From positions 62,001 through 126,000 of the forward strand of contig CAJUJU010000001.1 of the NCBI GenBank assembly GCA_910586835.1: a DNA stretch of 64,000 nt. The letters run 5' to 3'. Every line of letters starts with the position of its first letter. Positions within the stretch are counted from its first letter, which is position 1. Below the pieces are notes generated by a model. It was not told the DNA's origin, did not search any database, and was given only the letters and a program-made list of their open reading frames with translations. The translations under genes were made by a program, and so were the position numbers. Of this stretch, positions 1-9,242 are shown piece by piece. The DNA comes from an uncultured Acetatifactor sp. GTDB taxonomy: Bacteria; Bacillota; Clostridia; Lachnospirales; Lachnospiraceae.

Positions 1-1082
1 ACGTCGCTGTGGGAACCATTCTGCTGTGCATCCTCGCAGTCTTCTGCTTCCTGCCTGCAGTAGTTCTGATCGGCTCGAAAAATATGAAGGCGGCAAGGGA
101 CGTGGACGCTCTGTCGAAACGCATCGACGAAATCTGCGGGGGCGATTACGGAAACGTGTACGCTCACGGTTCAGGCAGTTCCGGTTCGGGCGGTACCTCT
201 CCCGGCAAAGCGGAATGCCCCGGCGGCTCCTCCGACGCGGTTTACCGCCCTTCCCCTGACGACGCAGGAAACAATGCCGTCCGACAGAACGGCAAAACCG
301 GCCAGGCTGACTCAACGGCACTCTATGGGAATCATGACCTGGGCAAAACCATGGCCAGACTTGAGGACATCCGTCAGGGCCTGGCGCTTGCGGTGGACGA
401 GCAAATGAAAAGCGAGCGTATGAAAGTGGAGCTGATTGCCAACGTCTCCCATGATATCAAGACGCCTCTGACCTCGATTATCAGCTATGTGCAGTTTTTG
501 AAGGAGGAAGAATCTCTGCCGGAGCATGTGAAAGATTATGTGAAAATTCTGGACGAAAAGTCCCAGCGATTAAAGAACATGGTACAGGACGTTTTTGCGG
601 TGAGCAAGGCAGCCTCCGGAGAGCTTCCCATGCATATGGAGGAACTGGATTTCGGCAAGCTGCTGCTCCAGACCATGGCGGATATGGACGAGCAAATCAA
701 AAACAGCAGCATCTCCTTCCGCACGGAGCTTCCGGAGGAACCCGTAATGATCACGGCCGACGGACAGAGAATGTACCGTGTCTTCCAAAACCTGTTCCAG
801 AACGCGCTGAAATATTCCCTGGACGGCTCCCGGGTCTATGTAACCCTGAAAACAGATGGAACAATGGCCATCGCCAGCGTAAAAAACACCTCTCATCTGG
901 AACTGGAGAAGGATAAGGATTTCACCGAACGCTTTGTCCGCGGAGATAAGAGCCGCACAGACGGCGGAAGCGGTCTGGGACTCTCCATTGCCCAGAGCTT
1001 CACGGAAGCCTGCGGAGGACAATTTACAATAGAGTTTGATGCGGATCTGTTTATTGTGCGGGTCGCATTCCCGCAATGTTAA
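1..1082 (+). CDS. Sensor histidine kinase, C-terminal part (5' end outside window)
   Basis: Membrane histidine kinase that would phosphorylate a response regulator encoded outside the window. The frame is open to the first base, so the N-terminus is missing; numbering here is from the GTG at 9. A hydrophobic segment at residues 3-22 is the last membrane helix. HisKA follows with H148 in the motif NVSHDIKTPLTS. The ATPase domain shows an N box (N265) and a G box GGSGLGL (319-325). Residues 52-105, between the helix and HisKA, form an unusual Gly/Ser/Asp-rich low-complexity linker where a compact HAMP linker would be expected. The gene is convergent with rfbG, only 32 bp away, so it is not part of the glycan cluster. 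Family assignment is secure; the signal is unknown. Confidence 0.93.
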   Translation, partial: VAVGTILLCILAVFCFLPAVVLIGSKNMKAARDVDALSKRIDEICGGDYGNVYAHGSGSSGSGGTSPGKAECPGGSSDAVYRPSPDDAGNNAVRQNGKTGQADSTALYGNHDLGKTMARLEDIRQGLALAVDEQMKSERMKVELIANVSHDIKTPLTSIISYVQFLKEEESLPEHVKDYVKILDEKSQRLKNMVQDVFAVSKAASGELPMHMEELDFGKLLLQTMADMDEQIKNSSISFRTELPEEPVMITADGQRMYRVFQNLFQNALKYSLDGSRVYVTLKTDGTMAIASVKNTSHLELEKDKDFTERFVRGDKSRTDGGSGLGLSIAQSFTEACGGQFTIEFDADLFIVRVAFPQC

Positions 1083-1114
1083 AAGTAATTCCTGTTTCCT
1101 GTAGAGGCGGCATG

Positions 1115-2179
1115 TCAGCCTTCCCCAAAGTACTCCCTGATCTGCCGCCTCATGAGCTCAGACACATCTTCTCCGCGAAGATAGCCATGCGTCCATTCCA
1201 CGGTTTTTTCCAGCATTACACGGTAATTCCACCTGGGCGTCCAGCCAATCCTGCTCTGGATCCGGCTGCAGTCCAGTCTCAGGAAATTGGCCTCATGAGG
1301 CCCTCCGGCATCGGTATATTCCCAGGAAAGCTGCAGACCTGTCCTGTCTCTCCACAGTTCACAGAAGGTCTGCAGCAGCTCGCCGGTGCGGACACAGGAT
1401 GCATCCCCCGGCCCCACATTATAGCTGCCTGCATACTGCCCATCCTCATACTGCTTCCGCGCAATCAGCAGATAGGCCGACAAGGATTCCAGCACATGCT
1501 GATAGGGTCTCACGGAATTGGGATTTCTCAGCACCATGCTGCGCTTTTCCGCTATGGCACGCACACAGTCCGGAATAATCCTGTCCGCCGCAAAATCTCC
1601 GCCGCCCACCACATTTCCGGCCCGGGCAGTGCTGATTGCCACTCTTTTATCCGCAAAGAAAGAGTTCCGATAACTCTCCGTGACCAGTTCCGAACAGGAT
1701 TTGCTGTTGGAATAGGGATCATAGCCGTTCAGTTCTTCATTCTCCCGATAGCCCCATTCCCATTCTCTGTTTTTGTAAACCTTATCCGTGGTGACATTCA
1801 GAAAAGACCGCACGGAATCACACTTCCGCACACATTCCAGCACATTCACCGTCCCCATGACATTTATCTCATAGGTATCTACCGGATTCCGATAGGACTC
1901 CCGCACAATAGGCTGTGCGGCCATATGAATCACAATTTCAGGACGAAACTCTGTGAAAACCTGTTCCAGCCTCCGCAGATCCCTTATATCTCCGATATAC
2001 GAGTTCATCCGCTCTCCCATGTGTGCAAGCTCAAACAGGCTGGGACAGGTGGGGGGCTCCAGGGCGTATCCTGCCACCCGGGCTCCCAGCTCCAGCAGCA
2101 CCGTACAGAGCCAGGTTCCCTTAAAGCCCGTGTGTCCCGTAACCAGCACTTTCTTTCCATGATAAAAAGATTTTTCCAT
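1115..2179 (-). CDS. rfbG: CDP-glucose 4,6-dehydratase
   Basis: Converts CDP-D-glucose to CDP-4-keto-6-deoxy-D-glucose, the second step of CDP-3,6-dideoxyhexose synthesis in the cytoplasm. The 354-residue extended SDR has the NAD motif GHTGFKG at 15-21, the dehydratase signature TTDKVY at 130-135 (D132 and K133), and the catalytic YSNSK with Y156 and K160. It is the last gene of a tight rfbF2-rfbF-rfbH-rfbG run and starts 6 bp after the rfbH stop. Its own Shine-Dalgarno sequence is weak (GGAG about 13 bases upstream), so coupling to rfbH is likely. No clear terminator follows before the convergent kinase gene. The family and order are classical for this pathway in O-antigen clusters. Confidence 0.93.
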   Translation of the reverse strand: MEKSFYHGKKVLVTGHTGFKGTWLCTVLLELGARVAGYALEPPTCPSLFELAHMGERMNSYIGDIRDLRRLEQVFTEFRPEIVIHMAAQPIVRESYRNPVDTYEINVMGTVNVLECVRKCDSVRSFLNVTTDKVYKNREWEWGYRENEELNGYDPYSNSKSCSELVTESYRNSFFADKRVAISTARAGNVVGGGDFAADRIIPDCVRAIAEKRSMVLRNPNSVRPYQHVLESLSAYLLIARKQYEDGQYAGSYNVGPGDASCVRTGELLQTFCELWRDRTGLQLSWEYTDAGGPHEANFLRLDCSRIQSRIGWTPRWNYRVMLEKTVEWTHGYLRGEDVSELMRRQIREYFGEG

Positions 2180-2184
2180 AAAAC

Positions 2185-3570
2185 TTAAGACTCCAATGCT
2201 TCTAATATTTTATCCGCCATATAATCCAGCATTTCTTCGGTCATGCCCGGATACACCCCAACCCAGAACGTATCCCGCATAATCCTGTCCGTCTCCCTCA
2301 GCTCGCCTGCCACACGATAACCCTTGCCCGTTTTTCTCATTTCGTCAAAGCAAGGCTGCCTCAGCAGATTTCCGGCGAAAAGCATCCTGGTCTGTATCCC
2401 GCATTCCTCGAGATGCGTCACAATCCTGTTTTTACTGACACCCTCCCCGCAGGTAATCAGATAGCCAAACCAGCTGGGTTCGGAATTCGGACAGGGCTTT
2501 GGCAGAATCAGCCTGTCCGCAGCTTTCTCCAGACGTCTGCTCAGATATGCATGATTTTTCTGCCTTGCCTGCGTAAACCCCGAAAGCTTTTCAAGCTGCC
2601 CGCATCCTATCGCCGCCTGCATGTCCGTAGCCTTCAGGTTATAGCCGAAATGAGAATACACATACTTGTGGTCGTACCCCACAGGCAATTCCCCATACTG
2701 CCTGTCAAACCGATGCCCGCACAGATTATCCTGCCCAGATGCACACACACAATCCCGTCCCCAGTCCCGCATGGAACGAATAATTCGGTTCAGCAGAGGA
2801 TCATCCGTGTAAACGGCGCCTCCCTCTCCCATGGTCATATGATGAGGCGGATAAAAACTGGAGGTTCCGATATGCCCCACCGTTCCCGTATAACGCCATT
2901 CCCCGTCCAAGCAGTACCGGCTGCCCAGCGCGTCACAGTTGTCCTCCACAAGCCACAGTCCATGTCTGTCGCAGAAGGACTTCACCGCCTGTAAATCAAA
3001 GGGGTTCCCCAGGGTGTGGGCCAGCATTACCGCCCTGGTCTTCTCCGAAAAAGCCTCCTCCAACCTTGAAACATCCATGTTGTACTGCGGAATCGTCACA
3101 TCCACAAAAACGGGGACGGCTCCGTATTGGATAACAGGGGCCACCGTCGTTGGAAAGCCAGCCGCAACCGTTATCACTTCATCCCCTGGCAAGATCCTCC
3201 GCTCTTCCAGAAGCGGAGAGGTCAGCGCCATAAAAGCCAGCAGATTTGCAGAGGAACCGGAATTTACAACACTGCAATACCGGACTCCCAGCCACTCCGC
3301 AAACTCCTTTTCAAACCGGGTCGTGTAACGTCCCGCCGTAAGCCAGAATTCCAGGGCGCTGTCCGCCAGATTCACCATTTCCGTCTCGTCGTAGACGCGG
3401 CCGGCATAAGAGATTCTGTCCCCGGGGATATATTCTTTTCTGCCGGAGCCGTCCTGTTGACCGCCATGGTACGTCCTACAGTATTCCCTTACCAGCTCCA
3501 GAATCTCCTCCCTGGCCTGGGATTCACTTTTATTTTCAAATATGCCTTTCTTCACTGCCATACCCTCCAC
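2185..3570 (-). CDS. rfbH: CDP-4-keto-6-deoxyglucose 3-dehydrase (E1)
   Basis: PMP- and [2Fe-2S]-dependent enzyme that removes the C3 hydroxyl of CDP-4-keto-6-deoxyglucose, normally with a flavin/iron-sulfur reductase partner (E3). It has the aminotransferase fold with VEDNCDALG at 208-216. The Schiff-base lysine is replaced by histidine in SSFYPPHHMTMGEGG (H243 or H244), the diagnostic E1 change. Cysteines C212, C274, C276 and C284 fit the iron-sulfur ligands. The first start is a GTG at 3570 with AAGG upstream; an ATG at 3561 preceded closely by GGAGGG is also possible. It overlaps the end of rfbF by 10-19 bp. No E3-type reductase gene is visible in the window, so electrons must come from elsewhere. 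Confidence 0.93.
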   Translation of the reverse strand: MEGMAVKKGIFENKSESQAREEILELVREYCRTYHGGQQDGSGRKEYIPGDRISYAGRVYDETEMVNLADSALEFWLTAGRYTTRFEKEFAEWLGVRYCSVVNSGSSANLLAFMALTSPLLEERRILPGDEVITVAAGFPTTVAPVIQYGAVPVFVDVTIPQYNMDVSRLEEAFSEKTRAVMLAHTLGNPFDLQAVKSFCDRHGLWLVEDNCDALGSRYCLDGEWRYTGTVGHIGTSSFYPPHHMTMGEGGAVYTDDPLLNRIIRSMRDWGRDCVCASGQDNLCGHRFDRQYGELPVGYDHKYVYSHFGYNLKATDMQAAIGCGQLEKLSGFTQARQKNHAYLSRRLEKAADRLILPKPCPNSEPSWFGYLITCGEGVSKNRIVTHLEECGIQTRMLFAGNLLRQPCFDEMRKTGKGYRVAGELRETDRIMRDTFWVGVYPGMTEEMLDYMADKILEALES

Positions 3571-4328
3571 GGCACCTTGCCGCTTTCCCAGAGTTTTTCC
3601 AAATATGCTTTGTCCCGGATATTGTCCATGGGCATCCAGAAGCCCTCGTGTTTGTATGCGCTCATCTGGCCTTCCATGGCCAGCCTTTCAAAGGGTCCCT
3701 CTTCCAGCATCTCGCTTCCGTCCCCCAGATAGTCGAACACCTGGGGATTCATCACCATAAATCCCGCGTTCACCCACGCCTGATCCGTCCTGGCCTTTTC
3801 TTTGAAGCGCAGTACCTGACTGGTCTCATGATTCATCTGCAGCGCACCAAAGCGCCCGGAAGGCTGCACCGTGGTGATGGTGGCTATCCTGCCCTGTTCC
3901 TTGTGAAATTCTATGAGCTTCCCGATATCCACATCCGACACGCCGTCTCCGTAAGTCAGAAGAAACGGCTCGTCTCCGATATAATCTCTCACCCGCAGAA
4001 TCCGACCCGCGGTAAGGGTATCCAGGCCCGTATTTGCCAGCGTAACCTTCCAGGGCTCCGCCTTACTCTTATGCAGCAGCCGTTGCTGAGAATTCAGAAA
4101 AAAGGTGGTATCCGCCTGATACATATCATAGTGCACAAAGTATTCCTTGATCATCTGTCCCTTATACCCGCAGCAGATGATAAATTCTCTGAACCCATAA
4201 TGAGAGTACAGTTTCATGATATGCCAGAGGATGGGCTTCCCGCCGATCTCCACCATGGGCTTGGGTTTGATCCTGGACTCTTCGCTGATCCTGGTTCCAC
4301 GGCCCCCTGCTAAAATAACTGCCTTCAT
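3552..4328 (-). CDS. rfbF: Glucose-1-phosphate cytidylyltransferase
   Basis: Joins CTP and glucose-1-phosphate to give CDP-glucose, the entry step for the RfbG and RfbH reactions. The 258-residue protein starts with the intact nucleotidyltransferase signature AGGRGTR, followed by KPKPMVEIGGKPILWHIM, and has the YGDGVSDVD metal-binding region. This is the usual RfbF length. The ATG is preceded by GGGGAGGG and starts directly after the stop of the upstream paralogue. All key residues of the signature are present, so this copy is the likely active CDP-glucose synthase of the pair. Confidence 0.93.
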   Translation of the reverse strand: MKAVILAGGRGTRISEESRIKPKPMVEIGGKPILWHIMKLYSHYGFREFIICCGYKGQMIKEYFVHYDMYQADTTFFLNSQQRLLHKSKAEPWKVTLANTGLDTLTAGRILRVRDYIGDEPFLLTYGDGVSDVDIGKLIEFHKEQGRIATITTVQPSGRFGALQMNHETSQVLRFKEKARTDQAWVNAGFMVMNPQVFDYLGDGSEMLEEGPFERLAMEGQMSAYKHEGFWMPMDNIRDKAYLEKLWESGKVPWRVWQ

Positions 4329-5132
4329 TTAACCCTCCCCGTTGGGCCTTCCGATCCACACAGCGCCCCCCTGCTCCCAAAGCTTCTCGGCATCCGCAAG
4401 TTCCCGCTTTGTCTCCAGGGTAGTCCAATACCCTTCATGTCGGTAGGCTCCCACCTGGCCCAGCTTTGACAAGGCATGAAACACCTGCTCCTCCAGGTTA
4501 CAGTCCCCCTTGAGATAGTTCAGAACCTTTTTATCCAATACAAAGCAGTCCGCATTGACCCAGGCCGCCTCAGCCACCGCCGGACTCAGGTTTTCATAAT
4601 CCAGAAGGCCGTCTTCATCAATGGTCAACAGCTGCTTCCGCCCCTGGGGCTTAGCCATCACCAGTGTCACCAGCCGGTTATTTTTTCGGTGGGTTCCCAA
4701 CAGTTCGTCCGCATCCACATCAGACAGACAGTCGCCGTAAGTCACAAGAAAGGCATCCTCCGCTTCTCCCCCTGTCTCCTGCAGGTATTCAGCGATGGCG
4801 CGGATGCGCTGTCCGGGCGTTGCGGTCAGTCCCGTATCCACCACCGTCACCTTCCAGTCTTCCGTTCGTTTTTTGTGAATCTCCACTGTATTCTTTTCCA
4901 GATCAACGGTAATATCGGACTCATAGATATAAAAATCCGTAAAATACTCCTTAATCATATCTACCCGGTAACCGCCGCAGACAATAAATTCTTTTAATCC
5001 AAATTGGGAAAAATGCTTCATGATGTGCCAGAGCAGCGGCCTTCCCCCGATTTCCACCATGGGCTTGGGGATCCCCTCTCTGGTATCGCTGATCGTACTC
5101 TGCTGGCCTCCTGCCAAAATAACTACCTTCAT
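4329..5132 (-). CDS. RfbF-like sugar-nucleotidyltransferase with altered signature
   Basis: A 267-residue paralogue of the adjacent rfbF and very similar over the first 70 residues (PKPMVEIGGRPLLWHIMKHF, IKEYF). The loop that is GGRGTR in rfbF reads GGQQST here, so the glycine and the arginine that normally bind the nucleotide triphosphate are lost, while the downstream KPM lysine and YGDCLSDVD remain. It may use a different nucleotide or sugar phosphate, or may be a regulatory or inactive partner; the sequence cannot decide. It has a good ribosome binding site (GGAGGG, 5 bases) and abuts rfbF without a gap, consistent with an old tandem duplication retained in one operon. Confidence 0.85.
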   Translation of the reverse strand: MKVVILAGGQQSTISDTREGIPKPMVEIGGRPLLWHIMKHFSQFGLKEFIVCGGYRVDMIKEYFTDFYIYESDITVDLEKNTVEIHKKRTEDWKVTVVDTGLTATPGQRIRAIAEYLQETGGEAEDAFLVTYGDCLSDVDADELLGTHRKNNRLVTLVMAKPQGRKQLLTIDEDGLLDYENLSPAVAEAAWVNADCFVLDKKVLNYLKGDCNLEEQVFHALSKLGQVGAYRHEGYWTTLETKRELADAEKLWEQGGAVWIGRPNGEG

Positions 5133-5197
5133 AGTAGCCCTCCAAAGTTCTTACTGTGTGTATAACATACTTCAAGCCGGTACGCAATAACCGATGC

Positions 5198-7321
5198 TCA
5201 TCCCTTCCAGACTTGATACGCCTCCACTCCGTCAAATACATCATCATTGGTAAACACCTGTCTGATGTCCTCACTCACCTGACAACCACCATCAAACAGC
5301 ATCCCAAACAACTGATCCGCAAAATCCCTTTGATCCTTCCAGCAGGGAATCAGTTCTTTTATTTCCATCATATCCCGCTGATAACGCAAAATGCCCTGCT
5401 GTACTTTCTGAACCACTGAAAAACTGTCCTTTTCATCCTTCTCATAAATAAATTTATCACTTTCCACATGATTCAGTGTGGGATAACCGTCGACCATGAT
5501 TGTCTCCAAAAACAAATAATGCTTAGCCACCTGGTTTTCCACACCATAAGAGCATATATTACCATAGGCGGAAACGATATCTTCCTCCAGATGATATCTC
5601 TCAACCGGATGATTCATTGTCGCGAAATATACACCCGCAAGTCTCTCATTCAGCAGTTTCTGCATAAAATACTGAACTGTTCCACCCGCCACAAAGTCAA
5701 AAATCGCCTGCTTCTTTTCATTCAACAGCCCCAGACTTCTCAAATACGCCAGGTAATCGCACCTCTCCTGTTCCGCCTGCAGAAAAATTTCCTCCTCATA
5801 AGACAAAACATACTCCCGAATATCATACACAGGCGCTCCCTTTACCTTTCGGTTTTGCAGCACGTCTCCCGGCCGGGGATTCACTCCATACCTTCTTTGC
5901 AGCAATTCCCCATATGTTCCCTGAAATCCCCTTTCCGCGAGAAGCAGAATATCTTCCGTTGACTGAATTGCCGCAACAGAGACTGCTCTGCGGGATGTCT
6001 TAAAATAGATATGCCCAAAGGACTGCACCCCTTGCTGTATAAGCATCTGTTCTATCAGAAACCCGTCCCGCGCGGGTAAAAGCAACTGCTCAATCTCTTT
6101 TCCCTCCAATTCTCCTGCCAGCCATCCAACAAACTCATCGAAAAGCACCCCCAGAAAAAGCTCTCCAAGCTTCTCCGGAGAATCTACCGCCAGAACCCCT
6201 TTTCCCTTTTGCATTGCAAAAGGATTCTCACAGCACCTCCAGATCAGGTTTCCCAAAATGCATCTTTGCTCCAGTGACTCAACATGGGCTAATGTAGTTT
6301 GCATGGCAGAAGCCATCCACATTTCATAACCACTGTATATTTGGAAAGTATCCAATCCGTATTCGCGGGCCATTTCCCCATCACTCCGCCGATTATCTCC
6401 AATATGCAAGTATTTCTCACCGGCTGCATGCTGCCTGTAAACACCAAAAAGCCCCCCGTCAGACTTTCCTCTTCCATAATCGCAGGAAACAAACAATCCA
6501 TCCCAATCCTCAACACCGCACTTTCTGAGGAATCCTTCCATCTCCTTTTCCGGAAAGTACATGTCCGATATCAGAAAAACTTTTTTCCCCTGGTCAAGCG
6601 CATAACGATACAGTTCAATCATTTTTCCGCGGGGAACAAGCACCCTGCTTTCCACCATTGTTTCCAACTGCATCCATTGACACAATATTTCCTCTGAAAT
6701 ATTATATCTTTTGCCCAGTTCCTCATAAATCTGCCCGATGGCAGGATACTTCAATGCCTCCTCAGCGCTTACCCTTCGTTCCCGAAACCGATTATTTTCA
6801 AATCCTTTTTCTTCCAGCAGCCGTTCCACAATGTCAAAAACATCCGTCGGCTCCAGTACCTTTCGCATGATGAGCGTGTCAAAAATGTCAAAAGAAATAT
6901 ATTCATGGCTGTCTATCGCATTTCGCAAATCCGCTTCCGCTATGTTCCAGTACGGCAGGTTCTGGTTGCTGTATTTTCTTTCCTTCTGCCCCAACAGTTC
7001 TCCCCTGAAATTATAGATCGGAATATCATGCTTTTCCTGCATGTATGCAATACGCTGATAAATGACCGGAACAATGGATTCCCTGGCAATAATCACGACT
7101 CGTGGTTTCAATTCCAAAACTTCCTGATCAGACAATACTTTCAGTCCCCAGAATTTATTTCCCACATTTTTGGCATCCATCAGGCCTGCAAACTGATAAC
7201 CCTTTGCCCCCTGCAGTATTGCCTCTGTATTTTTTCCAAGTCCATAAAGCACAAAGGGCTCCTCACGCCAATTCAGAAATGCCTTTTGAAACTGCTGTAC
7301 CACATACTCCTGCTCACTCAT
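5198..7321 (-). CDS. HAD-superfamily protein with N-terminal Rossmann-like domain
   Basis: A 707-residue cytoplasmic protein. Residues about 22-110 form a Rossmann-like domain (VLYGLGKNTEAIL, then LMDAKNVGNKFWG) of the type shared by several neighbours. A HAD domain starts at residue 144 with FDIFDTL, including both aspartates expected for phosphoryl transfer, and VFLISDMYFP lies further on. The C-terminal half resembles the large HAD-like proteins found in glycan clusters (COG5610 type), whose function is not established. The ATG at 7321 is chosen because AGGAG lies 7 bases upstream; the ATG at 7327 would be too close to it. It follows the 442-residue radical SAM gene by 22 bp. It is likely to act on a phosphorylated sugar or on the glycan, by inference only. 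Confidence 0.78.
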   Translation of the reverse strand: MSEQEYVVQQFQKAFLNWREEPFVLYGLGKNTEAILQGAKGYQFAGLMDAKNVGNKFWGLKVLSDQEVLELKPRVVIIARESIVPVIYQRIAYMQEKHDIPIYNFRGELLGQKERKYSNQNLPYWNIAEADLRNAIDSHEYISFDIFDTLIMRKVLEPTDVFDIVERLLEEKGFENNRFRERRVSAEEALKYPAIGQIYEELGKRYNISEEILCQWMQLETMVESRVLVPRGKMIELYRYALDQGKKVFLISDMYFPEKEMEGFLRKCGVEDWDGLFVSCDYGRGKSDGGLFGVYRQHAAGEKYLHIGDNRRSDGEMAREYGLDTFQIYSGYEMWMASAMQTTLAHVESLEQRCILGNLIWRCCENPFAMQKGKGVLAVDSPEKLGELFLGVLFDEFVGWLAGELEGKEIEQLLLPARDGFLIEQMLIQQGVQSFGHIYFKTSRRAVSVAAIQSTEDILLLAERGFQGTYGELLQRRYGVNPRPGDVLQNRKVKGAPVYDIREYVLSYEEEIFLQAEQERCDYLAYLRSLGLLNEKKQAIFDFVAGGTVQYFMQKLLNERLAGVYFATMNHPVERYHLEEDIVSAYGNICSYGVENQVAKHYLFLETIMVDGYPTLNHVESDKFIYEKDEKDSFSVVQKVQQGILRYQRDMMEIKELIPCWKDQRDFADQLFGMLFDGGCQVSEDIRQVFTNDDVFDGVEAYQVWKG

Positions 7322-7343
7322 TGCCATGCTCCTGTCGAAAATC

Positions 7344-8672
7344 TTATTCTCTGGTTTTTGCAAGCCGCTTCAGTTCCTCATATTCCTGCCGGTCTACAAT
7401 CGTATATTTCGACTTCCGAAGATTCCCCTGCATCTGAACCCCAGCTTCAATCACTTTAGTCGGCAGTGTCCCCAAATCGCAGTAATTGCAGGCATCTGCA
7501 CTTTCACTGTAAAACATCTCTTTCAGCTTGTCTCTGATCTCCTCCGGCGTATCCTCGGGTTTCAAATCAAAATAGTCCCGCTCTGACTCATAGGCTCCCA
7601 GAGACAGCATCCTGGCACTTCTCGCACAGGTATGAAATTTACCATTATGAAATCCCTTTATCACTCTGCTTTGATCGCAGTTTAAATAGCTAAATCTCAG
7701 CTCCTGCGCTTCCCGACCACGGTACTCCACTCCCCCCATATCTGTCCAGGTCTGATCCGTCAACACCTTAAAGAAAATATCCTTCTCCTCCAGCACCTGA
7801 ATCAGGCGGCTCATCTTCTCCAAATGGCCATAATCACTGATTTCTACAAGAATTTTGGGATTTGTCAGCAGCTCCAGCACCTCCGGTTTCGGCAAAAGAG
7901 TGCTGTTCGTAATCAGCATGATACCAAGTACTTTTTTCTGAGCCAGCAGATATTCAAGAATTTCCTTCAGATTTGGGTACAGAAAAGGCTCTCCTCCCAC
8001 TGTAATGCGAATACATTCGTCCACTCCCGAAAAAAACAATTCAAAGTCCTGCACAATCTGACCGATCTCAATATCACACGGCTTATCAAAAAGCGGAAGT
8101 AATGACGAGCAACCCTTACACCGCATATTGCAGCGTGTTGTGGGCATAATCATAATTCGCGGAACAACAAAAGGACGCTCCACACCATTCCCGCCCCGTA
8201 TATATGCTTCCTTTTTCTGCAACAGCTCTGTTCTTTCCTGACCGCTGATATGGTATTGTTCCAATACCACTTCATACTCCTTCAGGCACTCCTTCAGAAA
8301 ACGCTCTTCAAAAAACTCTTCACTCCCGGCTGAATATGCCACTTTCAGCTCCGGAAAAGCATAAATTTCCGGCTGAACAGAAAATTCCATTCCCTTAAGC
8401 TGCTTCTCCATGGCTCTATAATGTCCTGAAGTCAATAGAATGACCGTGTTTTCATCCAAATGTGCCGGCAACTCAGTCGGTGCGATTACCGGGAAAAACT
8501 GTCCCCCCAGCTCTATCTCGCACCCTTGCTTTCTCACATCATTATCCACCAGACAAACAACAGCCTGCCGTATCGGTTCATACCGCAGCGCCTCCTCTGC
8601 CATCAGGCCTGTGCCAAAGCAGATAAGCTTTTTCTCATTTATCTCCTTCAGGAAGTCTCTCAATGTCCTCAT
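7344..8672 (-). CDS. Radical SAM protein with N-terminal Rossmann-like domain
   Basis: A 442-residue fusion. Residues 14-110 form the shared Rossmann-like domain (ICFGTGLMAEEAL, then CLVDNDVRKQG). The radical SAM core starts with the cluster-binding motif TTRCNMRCKGC (C181, C185, C188) and includes the GGEPFLYP motif. Further cysteines follow in YLNCDQS, FHTCARS and ACNYCDLG, suggesting one auxiliary iron-sulfur cluster. It belongs with the proteins at 12526-13839 and 13857-15068 as one three-member family in this cluster. The ribosome binding site GGGGAGG is 6 bases from the ATG. The substrate is unknown; the context implies a sugar or glycan. Confidence 0.85.
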   Translation of the reverse strand: MRTLRDFLKEINEKKLICFGTGLMAEEALRYEPIRQAVVCLVDNDVRKQGCEIELGGQFFPVIAPTELPAHLDENTVILLTSGHYRAMEKQLKGMEFSVQPEIYAFPELKVAYSAGSEEFFEERFLKECLKEYEVVLEQYHISGQERTELLQKKEAYIRGGNGVERPFVVPRIMIMPTTRCNMRCKGCSSLLPLFDKPCDIEIGQIVQDFELFFSGVDECIRITVGGEPFLYPNLKEILEYLLAQKKVLGIMLITNSTLLPKPEVLELLTNPKILVEISDYGHLEKMSRLIQVLEEKDIFFKVLTDQTWTDMGGVEYRGREAQELRFSYLNCDQSRVIKGFHNGKFHTCARSARMLSLGAYESERDYFDLKPEDTPEEIRDKLKEMFYSESADACNYCDLGTLPTKVIEAGVQMQGNLRKSKYTIVDRQEYEELKRLAKTRE

Positions 8673-8790
8673 ACCCTGCCTCCCCGTTAACAGCCTTTCT
8701 CAGCAGTCCACACTCACATTCTGTCTGCTGTCCATTTATCATTCCGTCATAGTGCCGAGCCTGCTATCAATCGCCGTTTTACCACATCCC

Positions 8791-9192
8791 TCAGACTACC
8801 ATTGACAGCGAAATAATTCGCTCCAACGGAATTCCACCTTTCAGCAACTCTTCCATGATCTCCTGGAAATAAAATTCCGGGGTCACCAAAACACAACAAT
8901 CCTTCGGCACTTGTTCCAGCTGGAGCAGGTTCAACACTGGCAGTCCATCCTTTTCTCCCCCAAAACGCCCCGCGTTTTTATCTATAAAGCAAACCACTTC
9001 CATACCTGCTTCCGCCAAGTCCTGATAAACCTGTGCGCCCAACCCATTTATTCCATATAAAGCGACTCTTCCGATTCCCCGCACTCGCAGATTTTCTCCA
9101 AGGCTTCCGCCCTGAACCCTGGCAGTCAGCCATTTAACCAGCGTATCATACATATATGCAAACTGCTCTTTGTTATAAATTCCATTATACAT
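8791..9192 (-). CDS. Free-standing Rossmann-like domain protein
   Basis: A 133-residue protein that is little more than the domain found fused to its neighbours: VALYGINGLGAQVY at 43-56, FIDKNAGRFGG at 69-79, PVLNLLQLEQVP, then a short beta strand CCVLVTPEFYF and a C-terminal helix. The pattern resembles the N-terminal nucleotide-sugar-binding domain of PglD/NeuD-type acyltransferases, but no catalytic domain follows. It has a good ribosome binding site (GAGGG, 7 bases). Downstream, 118 bp without a visible signal separate it from the 442-residue radical SAM gene. It could be a scaffold, a sensor or a carrier of a nucleotide sugar; this is inference. Confidence 0.75.
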   Translation of the reverse strand: MYNGIYNKEQFAYMYDTLVKWLTARVQGGSLGENLRVRGIGRVALYGINGLGAQVYQDLAEAGMEVVCFIDKNAGRFGGEKDGLPVLNLLQLEQVPKDCCVLVTPEFYFQEIMEELLKGGIPLERIISLSMVV

Positions 9193-9242
9193 ACTGAGCC
9201 CTCACGCAAAACTGCTCTGTTTTCTAACCGCTGCAAATCCAT

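Noticed and set aside
1076..2188. 370-codon plus-strand frame opposite rfbG
   Set aside because: It covers rfbG almost exactly in antisense; the rfbG motifs are decisive.
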